Shown here piece after piece: positions 33,368-46,671 of a stretch of DNA of 64,000 nt; within the stretch, counting starts at the first letter, position 1; each line of letters begins with the position of its first letter. The notes beneath the pieces were generated by a model. The model made no database searches, was not told where the DNA came from, and saw only the letters and a program-made list of their open reading frames with translations. The stretch spans positions 124,001-188,000 of the forward strand of contig NW_026251407.1 of assembly GCF_025118155.1 (NCBI RefSeq), given 5' to 3'. The stretch is from Cokeromyces recurvatus (lineage: Eukaryota; Mucoromycota; Mucoromycetes; Mucorales; Mucoraceae). The translations under genes were made by a program, and so were the position numbers.

Positions 33368-34672
33368 AATTAATAAATATATTAAAAGAAGGAGAGAAGA
33401 GGGAAATGAATGGAGAAGAAAAAAAAAAAAAATGAAGATCCAAAAATTACCTTTTTTTTTGGCTATTAAATTTCATTAGCAACTCAGAAAGATTTTTTTT
33501 TTTTTGAAACTTTCTGAATTTATAACATTTAAGCGAATGTCCAAGTAAAATGAAGCAATCAAACTTCATTGAATTGTGCATGTATTATTTTGACAGATGA
33601 TAATATTTTAACCCCAAAAAGGATATTATGTTGGGGCCTGTGTGTTACCTGAAGACTTGTGGAAAAGTTAATTTATTTTTCAAGATTTAATTATGTGTCT
33701 ATAATCAAGATACCTGAAATTTAAAATTTTAAAAACCACGAAACAGGATTCGCTCTTTTGTTTAGCATCGGCTACAATCTCTTTTTGGAACAGGAATAAT
33801 TTCTTAATATGGAAACCTCCCGAGGGCTTGAAAAAAAAAATAAGATTACAATAAGTAGGTTCATTACATAAGCTATAAAAGGGTTTATAGCACACACATG
33901 TAGTATGCTTGCCAAGTAGATTCACCAAAGTTAATACTTTCTAGTTGACAACAAGTTTTTTTATACAAATATAATGTGACTTTAAACTATTGCACGTGTA
34001 GAAGAAAATATTTAAAGCTTAATGCGTTTTTTTTTTTTTTTTATTATTTATTAATATAATATCCCCGAATGATTGCTGACTTTTGTAAACATAGTGAAAT
34101 TCAAACAAAATTTCAGCAGAACAATGGTATCTGACTTGCAAATAAAATGAATCTTTTGTTTTCTTTCATTTAATTGATATTTTAACGTATGTGCTTTTTT
34201 TTTTTTTTTTCTCACTCTGGTTTGATGGTATCAGCCATTTCATACAAATGGAGTCATCGCATTTATAAACTGGGACAATAGCAGCGTTTATTCTATTGTT
34301 ATTATGCAGCAGGACAAATGCTTTTTATTTTTCAGATTTTACTTTCAGCATCATTTAATGATAACAATAAGCTAAGCTATCTCTACTTTACTTGATTATC
34401 ATTATTTTATGATTTTAAAAAATGACGATTCTTTTGCAATGGTAATAGTATTATTAAATACATAAATATAAATATAAACATATTTGTATATATGAATATT
34501 ATATAACTTGTTGTAGGGTAAATGTTCTTATTATATAATAATGTTTTGACATAAATTTTAATAATTACTTCAAAACTCTGTTAAATGAATACATTATCAA
34601 TTAACATGATATATAGTATGTATATTACAATTTGATAAATAATTATGAGATATATATATATATGTATGTATA
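33368..34672. other. Intergenic, no gene seen
   Basis: 1.3 kb of AT-rich DNA upstream of the acetyl-CoA synthetase gene and downstream of the RhoGEF gene. Purine tract (GAAGGAGAGAAGAGGG) around 33390-33410 is part of the promoter region. No convincing coding frame. Confidence 0.4.
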
Positions 34673-37600
34673 TTATTTGTATTGCTGGAGCGCACTGTAA
34701 TGTTGAATTTGACTTATCCATTGACGTTTTTGAGCTGCTGATGCAGCTTTAACAGCGATAACTTGATTTATGGTGACAATTTGGAATGATAAATCATCTA
34801 TAATTGTATAATAAATATTAAACTATCAATAATCAGTTTTAATTATATTATTTACCTGAAGTATTGCTACTTCCAAACGAGGCTTTTAAGGATATTGTTT
34901 GTTGCTGACGAACACTTACTCTTTCAAGTGGCATTGGCTAATATAAACTATTAAGTTATTATAGACAATGTAGAAATATGTAAACTATTTTTACCTCACG
35001 ATAAAGGCTATATAAATACCCTTTTTGATTTAAAGTTTTCAAAGGCTCTGCAAGAATCAATATATCATTAAATAAATATCCATGTAATTTTCGTCCACTT
35101 TTAGCTTTGAAAAGTACGCCATCCATAACAAATTCACGACCAGGAATATTTAATCGCTACACAATGAAATTTAGTAGATTATTAGAGAAATATAAATTAT
35201 CTCTACTTACACCTGTGGCTTCCATATCTATAATTCGTGTTAACTCTGACACTTTTTGGCTGCTTTCATATCGTCTTGTCTCTTCATTTACGTCTTCTAA
35301 TATTCTTTGTGCAATTGAAAGAGATGATCTTACAAGAGTATAATCGGGATGCTTTTTGGAAGTGCAGTTCAGAATCTGTATATGGAAGAGTTAGACTTTT
35401 TTTTTTTTTGTTCTTATACACAATATTTGCAGCCTCGTTACCTGGCGCAATAAAAGAGGATATCTAGTGATGCGCTGTACAGGCTCAAGTAAAAAATGAG
35501 AAAGATCCAAAGAACGGCATTCAGGTCTATTCTGTGCTGTCTAAAGTAATTGTTAGCAAACGTATTTATTGAACTCTTATCCTACCTTTAGAAACACATC
35601 AAACCATTGATCCTCCTCCCTTTTCTTTTGTAAAAATTTTGAAGCATAAGATTGATTCCGACAATACATTGAATAACATTTCAAGCTATCAGCCTATTAA
35701 AGCAATAAGTTTATGTTATATACATTTTTAAAAGTAAGTAAATATTACATGATTTAAAAAGATATCACCAATCTGGTTAATCACATTTGCTTCTTCTCTT
35801 TGTCTGCTCTCTAAATCGCTTAATAATGCCGTATTACAAAGTAATAAATCGTCTATATTAGAAAATACAACATCCCGTTCATCTTGTGATAGATATTTTC
35901 CAGAGTCAGTGTAAAAGACCTAATAAAATCTGTAAATTACTCATTGATCTTTTTATTTTTTATTTTTTTTTAATACTCTATTTATATAGACTTACATTAA
36001 TAATCATCTGAAGATCGTTAAGATAAGTTTTTTCTGTAGAAATCAGCTCAAAAATAGCTTCTTGTCTCTTACGTTCTTCATAGGGTATTGCCTCTAATTC
36101 AATCTCATCCATTGTACTAGCCCAAGTTAGCAATTCAAGATTTTCAGATATACTGTTAGATCGTGGAATAATAAGCTGTGGTGTACCAATATGGCTATTG
36201 TTGATCGTGCTGACAGTGCTTGCAGCTCTACGTCGTTTCGTTAACTGTGTTTTATTCATGTTTAAATTCGTCTTTTTCATTATAGGTGTGTTGGGCGCTG
36301 ACAAACCTCCTCGTAAAAAATCATGATTTGAAACCGTTAATTGATCAGATTGATAATTATTAGATGAGGGTTTAATTGGTATTGGTATAGAAGTAGTAGT
36401 CACCTTATATTGAGGTTGCTGATTATTGGATGAAGCTATACATATATAAAACTAAATTAACCAAAAGTCTGAAATGATATATATATACTACTTACATGAA
36501 CTAATTCTTTCAACATATGATTTTGGAAAGTAACCACTTTCTTCTGTGTCTTCATTTGTACCATACCACCATTCACTCTCTTCGTCTTGGAATGGTTGGA
36601 CTAAAATAATTTCATTTTCAACAAATCCAAGGTCATCAGGACGTGTCTTTTTAAATTCATATAATGTTCTAACGTAAAATGCTATAAAATAAAGAATACT
36701 TAATACATTGATTATTATTATAATAACATATGTATATATGTATGTATGTATGTATGTATATATAGCTACCTTCTTCCACTATTTCGACATAGGTACGAGG
36801 AAAAAAGCCTACTTGATTTGTAAGTATAGAGGTACCATACCACCAGTCACTAGCCTTATCCTTCGATGGATGGGCTTTCAATGTTTCATTTGCAGAAAAT
36901 GATAGATCATCCTCTCTTATACCTTGAAATTCATATAAAGTAACCACACGATATACTTGATTGAAAAATAAAATTAAACATCTTCCCAATTTTAATATAT
37001 TTTTGTGTATACTTACTTTTACTAAAATTAACTTCATCTTCAATATCAATTCCATAACCACTATTTCCTGCAGTTGTGCTATTTAGCGCAGAGAAATTGT
37101 GGGCATTTACGAGCGTACTCGATGATGTCGAATTTTTTGCTATTTCTTCTATTCGTTTAGCTTCCTCAGCGGCTCTTGCAGTTGCTTGTTCTTGCTCATA
37201 AAGCTCTTTTTTTCTTTCCTCTTCCCTTTTCTTTTCTTCCTGTAACCTTTGCTCAGCTTCACGTAATCTTTGTTCTTGTAACAGTCTTTCTTTTCGTAGC
37301 CTTTCCTCCTCTCTTTTCCTACGTAATTCTTCCTCTACTTCAAGCTGTTTTCTTTCTTCATCTTCCTGATGTCTTTTTTTTTCTTGTTTTTTTTCTTCCT
37401 CTTCTAACATTTGTTTTAATTTTTCTGCCTCTTCCTCTTTCTCCTTAATCCTCCTTTCTTCTTCCAAACGTTTTTGTTTTTCTGCTTCTTCCCACTTTTT
37501 ACGACGGTTTATTTCTTCTTGCCTTGCAGCCTCTAATTCCTTTTCTCTACGTTCAATCTCCATACGACGTAGTCTTTTTTCACGTGCTGCTTGTTCAGCA

Positions 37601-38982
37601 GCTTGTCTTGCTTTCCGCTGACGAGCTTCCTCTGCTAGACGTTCCTCTTCTTCCCTTTTCTTGCGTTCTGCAGCTTGTATTTGTTGCTCCATCCTTAGCT
37701 TTTCAAGTTCCGCTTCACGTTCTTTTCTTTGCCGTTCAGCTAATTCTTCTTGTTGCTTTTTAATTTTTGTAAGACGCTCCTCTTCTTCCAACTGCTTACG
37801 CTTTCTTTCAGCAATGATCTCTGCCTCTACTGTCTCTGCTGCTTCTGCAGCTGCCCTTTTCTTTTTTTCTTCTGCTTCAGCCGCCTCTTTACGCATCAAA
37901 TGGCGCTTTTCACGCATGCATTCTAATCGAGCACGTGCCTCTAATTCCGCCTGCCTCATTCTTTCCTGTGCAACTTTTTCCTCATCACTGACTTTATTAG
38001 GTGTTTTACTTTTATTTATTTCATGGTTCTGATCAGCTTGTTTGATAAATAATTTTCGACGCTCCTCAATACGTTTATACGCAGCTGCTTTAATATCGGC
38101 TTCTGATCTAGGAGTGCCCGGTCGTTGAGAGGTGGGTATAGGAGGAGGAGGCTTTTGCGGAGACAAAGGTTGAGTCGAATATAAAGAAGGTGGTAATGGT
38201 GGCAAAGTATGTGTAATAGTAGGTTCTTTTTCAGTTATAGTAGTTCTCTTTAGGTTATCAATGAATCGAGCCACAGTATCATCCACATAAAGCCCTTGCT
38301 CAAACATTTGTCGATCTTTAATTTGTGCAAGTCCATCATTCAAGTTATCATCAATACTTGTTAAATTTTCCCCTACGATATGATTTATCTGCTCTTCCAT
38401 TAGTTGTATATCAGTTATTAGTTGAGATATCTTTTGGGATGAATCGTCATGCATGGATGTTGTGCTTTTATTTTTGTTTAATCGAGCAGCGACCATCGCT
38501 TGAGCTTTTGCCCGAATTCGTTCTGATTCAGTGACACCATTATCTCCTAAAGGAAAGTTTGCATTTTTTTTATAATAATAATGATAATCAAGTGCCTCTA
38601 TCTCTTTCTCTAAATTCTTTATGCTTGTTCCTATAAGATAATCTGACTCTTTTAATAAGATTTGACGCTGGTCAGCCAAATCTTCAAGTTCACGCAAGTT
38701 GCGCTGATAACGAGTCCACCATTGTGTTTGTTTTTGAGTTGAATAACCTCTAATAAATAATTTCCCTTGCTTTTCCTTTAATTCCTTATCAATAGAAATA
38801 ATACGTCTTTTTAAATCTTCAACAGTTGAAGTATTGCACTGATTACCCTGATCGTCGTCGACAGCACCTGTTGCGGCCGCTAAAAGTATCTTTTGTTCTC
38901 GGATTGACTTTCGTAATTCGTCTAAATGATTACTATTTTTTATATGTTCTTCCCAGGGATTTCTAGTAATATGACCATACAT
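34673..38982 (-). CDS. SH3-SH3-DH-PH RhoGEF with long charged coiled coil
   Basis: Large minus-strand gene, first exon 38982-37017, then 36955-36770, 36681-36496, 36435-35996 and further short exons to the stop at 34673-34675. Order: N-terminal helical region (from MYGHITRNPWEEHIK) with TQWWTRYQRNLRELEDLADQ; a proline-rich stretch (LSPQKPPPPIPTSQRPGTPR); about 280 residues of Arg/Glu/Lys-rich coiled coil; SH3-1 (VVTLYEFQGIREDDLSF...WWYG...GFFPRTYVE); SH3-2 (VRTLYEFKKTRPDDLGF...WWYG...GYFPKSYVE); a DH domain (EAIFELISTEKTYLNDLQMI ... LEPVQRITRYPLLLRQI); and a PH domain ending KRQWISQIQHYS. DH-PH modules activate Rho/Cdc42 GTPases. The layout recalls the C-terminal half of intersectin and the helical part of Pan1, without EH domains: an endocytosis-actin link is inferred. 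Confidence 0.87.
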
Positions 38983-40970
38983 GATTAAAAAGAATGAATA
39001 ATGAGCATAAAAAAAAAAAGAAGAAAACTAATTGGAAAATGAGAAAGAAAGAAAGAAAAAAAAAACATCTTTCGCCTTTGTTTCATACTATTATTTTGCG
39101 GAGTTTATGATTTGATAAGTTAACAATACTTTCTGCACATCATTAGAAAGCATAATACATGAATAATATGGTCTTTAAAAAAGAAATATGTTTCAGATTC
39201 TTCTTAAATATGAAGACTACATTTAAAACATTTAGGATAAAATAAAAATCTGTGTCGTTAGAAGAGATGTCATGTGTGTATCATTTATTTATTTCCTCTC
39301 ATAAATAAGCGTGTTTTTTTTGTTGCTTATTATACATAACAAGAAAAAGTATAAAATAGGAAAGAAAACTTTCGAATAGAATAAAAATAAATATATACGA
39401 ATTTATACATGTATTTCTAAGATTTTTACACTGTATATTAAAAGGACCCTTCGTATAACAAATTACATACGTATAATACGTATATGCATATATTTATACT
39501 TTCCTTTTTATTTTATAATAATATATAAACGTGAAATATTAATTACGTAAGGAGTCAGGTCTATAATAAAAATAGCTAGTATAATTAATACACTATGTCT
39601 ATTGCAAGTCACAAAAATATATAATAACTCAAGTCTAGGAAACGAAGAATATCCACTTACATATATAATATGCTTAGTTAGTAAAACCATGAAAACAGCT
39701 CTTCTTTAAATGTATAGTTATAAATAACATAGTCCAATATATTTCATATGATTATGATTTATAGTTATCAAATTAGAGATTGAGGGACAAAAGTATTAAA
39801 ATAAGAAACATTTAATGGTATTTAAAAGCTAAATTTGGTTTTAATTTCTGGTGATGATGCTAATATTGATCATATTTACAAATTGTAACGCCTAACACAA
39901 TTATAAAATGTGGTTTGTTTTATTTCCAAGACAATTCTGAATTGATGAATAAAGGCATAAACGACTTACCTTTTTTTTTATCAAGTATTTTTTTACAAGC
40001 TCTCTTTACTACAGGGCTATATTCAAATTTTAACTTAAATATACATCCTTTTGATATATCTAACTTGGATCAAGCTTTTTTTTTTTTTTTTTTTAAATAA
40101 GATTTGCCACATCTTTTTTTTTAAAAGAAAAAAAACACTAGCGCCTATTTATATAATTTCATTTTCTTGCAATTTTTTAGCATTTTCACCAGAAAATCAA
40201 CTGAAATTATTCCTGACACGCATATTAAGTTTTCTCTTGGCAATGAATATTCAACTTGTCAATTAAACAAGGTGTTTTTCTACTATTTACCATTGTGGAG
40301 TATATTTAATCCTTTTTTTTTTTTTTGTGGAGAATTTATTTCCTTTTTTAAAAATAAATAAATAAATAGTTTTATTCCGTAAAATACCGCTAAAGATCAG
40401 ATAAAGCACTTTTATGAGACTTCCATAACTTGTAGTAAAGTTTTTAAAGTTTAATATTTAAATATGTTGTATATCTTTATCAATAATTGATTATAATTTT
40501 CGTTATATTAACACACAAACTTTATCTTTTTCACATGAAAAAAAAAGACAGATCCAAATGTATAATTTTTTTTTTTTGCCAAAGATGCGAAAACCTACTA
40601 AAATACATAATTACTTCATATATAGAAGAATTTAATAAAGCATACTTCGTACATTTATATATGTTATGTATTATTATTAGTAGTTATATAGCTTGTTTTG
40701 TGGGGGAGAAGAGAACAATAATACGTGTGTGTAAAAAAAAAAAAAAAATGAATTTTTGCAAGCAAATACACATAGCTGCCTTTTATTACGATAAAATCAA
40801 GATATATACTTCATTCGTTTAATTAAATATACATTAGAATATGTACATAAATATAGAGTATATACATAGGAAAAGAATCATTTATATATTCATTTCTTGA
40901 CATTCAAATATGTGATATCATTTTTGCTTTATATCATAACTTTCATTGATACAATCATTTATACTAACCA

Positions 40971-41006
<36 letters not shown>

Positions 41007-41691
41007 TTGTATTTCCTAGTTTATATATAGGCTTGATTCGAAAATCTATATTCAATAAGGAACAATGACCACTAGGTAAAATGTAAATTATATATACGTT
41101 TGTATGTACTGCCAATCATATATTGTAAGCATTTTTAATTCAGTCAATCATGAAATAATTATCGGCAAATTATTAACTGTTGAGTTTGTGTTTTCTATTT
41201 TTATTCAGGCTAACATTAGCTAATATGTAGCAACACTAATTATTATTTTAGGATTGACTGTCTCGTTATTTATTTTAAAAGAAGTATGTTGCTTTATTAA
41301 TACTCTCAAAACAAAAGTTAGTTTTTTTTTTTTGAAAATATACATATTTATTAATACATGTGGACAATTCACATGAAATATTAACACCTTATGCTCTTCG
41401 TACTTGTGTCTCCAAAGAGTAGGTACTAAATTCTATACTTATTTGACAGAAGTATCTATAATCTAATTAAATTTCGCACTGTGTTTGGCAAAATATATAT
41501 TGATTTGTACATTTTTTTTTTGACAAATTTATATATATTATATATATTTAAAGACATTCCTTTGATTAAGTATAATATCTTTATAAGTGTTACGGTTCAG
41601 TTAACTTTCTACTATCCTTTTTATTTTATTTATCTATCTTTTTACAATATCAAAATATCGACTCCATTCATTAATAATACAATAGCAATAA
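38983..41691. other. Long gene-poor AT-rich region
   Basis: 2.7 kb upstream of both the RhoGEF (-) and DUF3712 (+) genes. Contains poly(T) and poly(A) runs (about 40077-40094, 40733-40747, 40978-41002). Short open frames around 39915-40100 and 40167-40361 (for example RKSTEIIPDTHIKFSLGNEY) have partly protein-like composition and could be relic fragments, but they are too short and interrupted by T-runs to support. Confidence 0.35.
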
Positions 41692-42487
41692 ATGATTGAT
41701 TATGTTGGTAGCAAAACCAATAATAGCAATGATGCCTTTGTAAATCAGCATAATAACAAATACTGTCCAAAAAATATCAGTAATACTGAAGATAATGAAT
41801 TAATTGAAAAACATATTGAAAAGCCAACTGTGTCATCTAAACGACCAGTTTACAAAAAGAAAAAATATTGGATTATTTGCTCCATTTTAACTGTTATCTT
41901 CATTATTGTAATTGTTCTCTTGGCCTTATTTGTATTCTTTCCAAAGATTGCACAGTCTTTAATGAATCAATCGAAAATTGACGTTAGTGCAGCTCAAATT
42001 ACATTCAGTAAACCTGACATTTTTGACAGTCAAGCTTATAGTCAAAAGCGTAATGATAACAATAATATAAATACAGCATTTTACATGCATATGGAAAGTT
42101 CTCTAAGTAATACGGGTCCATTTTCTGTCAATATTAAATTTCATAACCCCATCGAGGTTCTTTACAAAGATCAACTTTTAGGTGATATTTACATTTTCAA
42201 TAATACACATGTCTCCGGGGGCCATGGTACCTTAAATGCAATTACTCCCTTCTTTATCAAGAATGAATCAGCATTTACTTCTTTTGCGAAAGATATGTTG
42301 GCAGTTAAGGAATTTAAATGGACTCTTAGAGGGAAGTTAGATATTACTGCCCTTACTAGGTAAGTAAAATAAATATAGATTTTTTATTTTATAATTGTGT
42401 CTTGTTCATTATCTACAATTTTTTAGAACTGCTACTGTTAATCTTGAAAAAGAAATTGTGCTGAATGGTAAGATCTACAATTTAAAA

Positions 42488-42531
<44 letters not shown>

Positions 42532-45500
42532 TATTCATGAACTTTTTTAGGCATGAATGGCTTTCCTGATGTGAAAATCAACTCTTTCTTACTTCCTAGA
42601 AATGCACCAGAAGGAGGAATTCTAGTAGAGTTAGATACGGTCCTTACAAGTCCTTCACCAATTGGTGTTCAACTGGGTACGATTAGTCTTGCTTTAGGCT
42701 ATGATGGAATCAATCTGGGGAATGTTCAAGCAACAAATGTTAATCTTCAAAAGGGTGATAATAACATTTTCTTAAAAGGTACATTAATTCCGCATAATGA
42801 TACTGAATCCCTTGATAAAATTGGTGTATTATTCTCAAACTATATTTCTGGAAGGATATCTAATACCTCTGCGACCGGTATTTCAGCTGCACCTGATGGT
42901 GTTAACTCAGTTGGATGGCTTTCCGAAGGCTTTCAGACAGTTCGACTTAATATTGCTCTTCGTGCTACAAAACCTCTTAATATTATTAATACGATTGATA
43001 TGGGATATTTGGATTTAAAATTTGATTCTGCTAATCCATATTCCCCTATGGCTATTGCCCCTAATGTTACTGCAGGATATCAAATACCTTTTGGTTTCTC
43101 ACTAAATATAACAGAAGTTACTCAAAATATTTCTCTTGCTGTTAATACCTCTAGTACAGAATCAACAGAGTTTGCTATAATTAGTATCCCCTATGTTCCT
43201 ACTACCAATAATCAAGAAGCAGGTACATTAAGATTTGCTATTGAAAATAATCCTATAGCTGGTATTCCTGGGAAAGAGAGTATATTTAATCAATACACTT
43301 ACGCATTGACTACTTCTAAAAACTATACATTTATGATCTCTGGGAATGTTTCCATCAAAACAAACACTCCTGTTGGCCCAATTAATTTAGAAGGAATAAC
43401 TTTCTTTTTACCTACCTCACTTTATGGTCTTCAGTTTTTAAATAGTACTGCTACTATCATTAACTCTATTGATGTCACAGGTGGCACTATTGATAAACTT
43501 GTATTATCCATAAATGTTACTATGATGAATCCTTCTGATTTCAATATTTCAATTGGTAATATTAGCTTTATTATGGGCGCTGAAGATGCTGCTCTTGGTC
43601 TTGTTGTATTAGACAATCTTTCCTTAACACGTGGTCAGAATACTGTCATAGCTACTGCCACTCTTGACTCCAAGTCTACAAATATTGGCCAGAATCTTTT
43701 AAATAGTTTCATTATGGGCAATAATAATGCTATTAAAATTTTGGGTCATAGTAATTCAACAAATATTGCTTCACTTGTGAATCCATTGAGCGATATTAAT
43801 ATTGGTTCCACTCTTCCTGGTCTCAAGGAATCCTTAATTAAAAGTGGCGCATTAACTATACTTAGCGATACCGTTATTACAGGTATTGCTGGGGTCAAAG
43901 TATCTATTGCAAACCCTTTTAGTGCTGATTTATCCATCTCAAAGGTTACTGCTGCTGCTACATTTAAGGGTATGCCTATAGGTAAAATCGATCAAGATAT
44001 TAGCAGCAACACTTTTATTGTACCTGGTAAAGGTACTGCAGAATCTCAATATTTAAGTATGAATATGAATATTGAACCTGCTTCAATTGCACTACTACTT
44101 CGTACACTTGCTATTGAGGCTAATTTGGATAATCGTGCTCTCGATGCCTTACTAGGCTTAGGTGATTTTCAAATTGTTGGCCAAGAAACTATTGTAGCGG
44201 ACTCTAGTCTATTCTCTGATTTTAATATTTCATCTTATGTCATAGATGCTATGAAGGCATTAAAAGTTGATATATCACTTTTTTCAAATATACAGATAGG
44301 GGAATATTTGGATGAATTGGTTTTATCTCAAAGTGGTGTAGCTATTTCTACTGATAATTCTATCACTCAATTAATTCCACTTGTAGGGCAACCAATTGTA
44401 CAGCAAATTGTTGATGGTTCTGTGTTAGCTTTTAAAACTATTGTTCTATCTTCTCCTACTAATGATAATTTTATTGTTCGAATGAGAGGCAGCATTACCA
44501 ATACTGGACCAATGGATGCAATTATTAGTTTTCCTACATCTTTAAAAGTTTTTTGGCAGGGAGAAATCCTTGGTACAGTGACTATGCCAGATATCCATAC
44601 CAAGGCTGATTTTGGTGCCTCCTTTGACGTTAAAGGCAAATTTAGTATTGCAAATACAGATGATATGTCACGATTTGCTGCTTATCTTATTAATAATGAT
44701 GATTTTATTTGGGATATTACTTGTGAAGATGTTAATGTTAATGCGCTTGGTTTTACGTTTTCGAAAATAAAGATGGACAAGTCCATTTCTTTAACTGGTG
44801 CAAATGGTTATAAAAACGCAGTTACTATTAATTCATTTGACTTACCTTCAAATGATCCTAATGGAGGTATCACTCTTCTTGCTGAAACAACTATCGAAAA
44901 TCCCAGTCAAATTGGCTTTGATCTTTCATGTGTTGCCTTTGAAACATTTTATAAGGATGTTAATCTGGGTCCACTTGCTTCTGATGGTGTTGCTGTATTC
45001 CCAGCCAAGGGTATTGCAAGCATCTCTATGAAAGGCAGATTAATTCCCCAAAATTCTCTTGATAGTATCACAGCTGTGACTGAGGTCTTTGAAAATTATC
45101 TAAATGCTAAAGATTCTTTGCTAGATGTGAAGGGTGTTTCAGCATCTGGACCAGATGGTCAAGTTAAGTGGCTTTCTTCTGCATTTCAAACATTAGTCAT
45201 TGAGAATGTAATCTTACCTGGTCCAAAAAGTAAGCCAGAGCTAATCCCTGCTATTACACTTAAAGATATGTCACTCGATTTTACTAAAGACTTTTGGGCA
45301 CCATCTGCAAGCTCAAATAATGTACAAGCTCAACTTAAGAACCCTTTTGGTTTCCCTCTTAGTGTTAATAAACTTGATATGAATGTTGTTGCCAATTACA
45401 ATGGACAAGAAGTTGCTTCGCTTAAGGTTCCTACAGAGAAGGCTACTACTAGCTCAACTGGCTTAGTTATCACCCAATTTAGTAATATTCCCTTCAAGGT

Positions 45501-46671
45501 TATTGATAAAACTGCTTTTGCTAGATTTGTTCAATTGTTAACTATGAAACAAAGTACCACTTTTGGGTTAAGAGGTATTTCTGATGCTGTTGCTCAAACT
45601 GGAATTGGAAAACTTAATCTTAGAAATATCGAATTTGATGTTAGTACTAAACTTGATGGTTTTAATAATTTTGGAGGAAAAATAACAATCCTTTCTATTG
45701 ATGTTATTGATGGTACACCAGAATATACTCTCATTAATCTTAAATTTTCGCTTTATAACCCATCCAACATTACTATTACTTTGGGTGATATCAATTTTGA
45801 CGTTATCATGAATGAGTGCAATGCTGTCGTTGGTCAAGTTTATGTCAAAGATACTGTTATACCACCTGGCTCAAAGATATTTAATGCACAAATGCATCTG
45901 GGCGAAAATAGTACAAATGATAAAACTATTGGACAGCTATTCAGCAACTTCTTGACTTCTGCTATAACTCCTTTAACAATTGCAGGTTCATCCGATTCTA
46001 CAGCGATAGTGCCTCTTCAATCTGCCTTATCATCAGTCAAACTATCTACAGAGTTAGATGGTATTGCTGCTAATTTAATTAGTCATGTTGCTGTCAAAGG
46101 TAGCATTATCGGGCTCATAATTAAAAAAGAAGCTGAATCTGTTATTACACTTCAGAATCCACTGAATGTTCCATTTTCTATTAAATCTATACAGGCTTCC
46201 GTTGTATTTCATCCAAGTTCTGGGGCTTCATCTTTTACAGTTGGTACAATTGACTATAACTTAACTAGTCTTTCTACAGTTCCTGCCAAAGACTCAGCAA
46301 CAACAAATGAATGGCCTGTAGCTATTATTGGTAGTGGTGTTGAGCATTTTATGCAACTGATAGAACTACTTCTTGATCCTAATAAATATTTTGATGTAGA
46401 GCAAAATATCACTGTTATTGTGGGAAATAATGGCTATGAAACGCAAATGTATTATTATCAAAATAAGGTCCCCTTCAGTATCCAAATTGATAATCTTCCT
46501 CCAATTGTCATTACCACTAATTCCCTTTCCAATTTATCTCTTCCGTCCAACATTACATCAATTACTGATCAAAACGTACTTGAACAAATGGTCAAGAATA
46601 TTTTAGCAGGCAATGTAAATGAATCTGCATCAAAAGCTGGTAGTACTATTACTACTTCATCAACATTTTGA
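41692..46671 (+). CDS. Giant DUF3712-type membrane protein (Tag1-like)
   Basis: Exons 41692-42359, 42427-42467 and 42551-46671, giving 1609 residues; an alternative ending with a fourth exon is described under findings. The N-terminus is cytosolic-like and hydrophilic; one TM helix at about residues 62-83 (IICSILTVIFIIVIVLLALF). The rest is a luminal or extracellular array of beta-rich repeats, with recurring phrases of the type 'NP...I.....V.....G..LG........' (VSIANPFSADLSISKV, VITLQNPLNVPFSIKSIQ, QLKNPFGFPLSVNKLDM) and many N-glycosylation sequons. These are features of DUF3712/LEA2-like fungal proteins such as vacuolar Tag1, some of which act in ending autophagy. Family assignment is by repeat style. 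Intron 2 has an A-run of nearly 40 bases. Confidence 0.8.

Noticed and set aside
37176..38032. Hydrophobic plus-strand open frames (FFPLPFSFLP..., SSASRSFLCRSANSS...)
   Set aside because: They are the antisense of the Arg/Glu/Lys-rich coiled coil of the RhoGEF gene; the charged codons on minus read as hydrophobic/Ser codons on plus.
43431..45837. Several open frames antisense to, or in other frames of, the DUF3712 gene
   Set aside because: Shadows of one continuous 1.37-thousand-codon frame.
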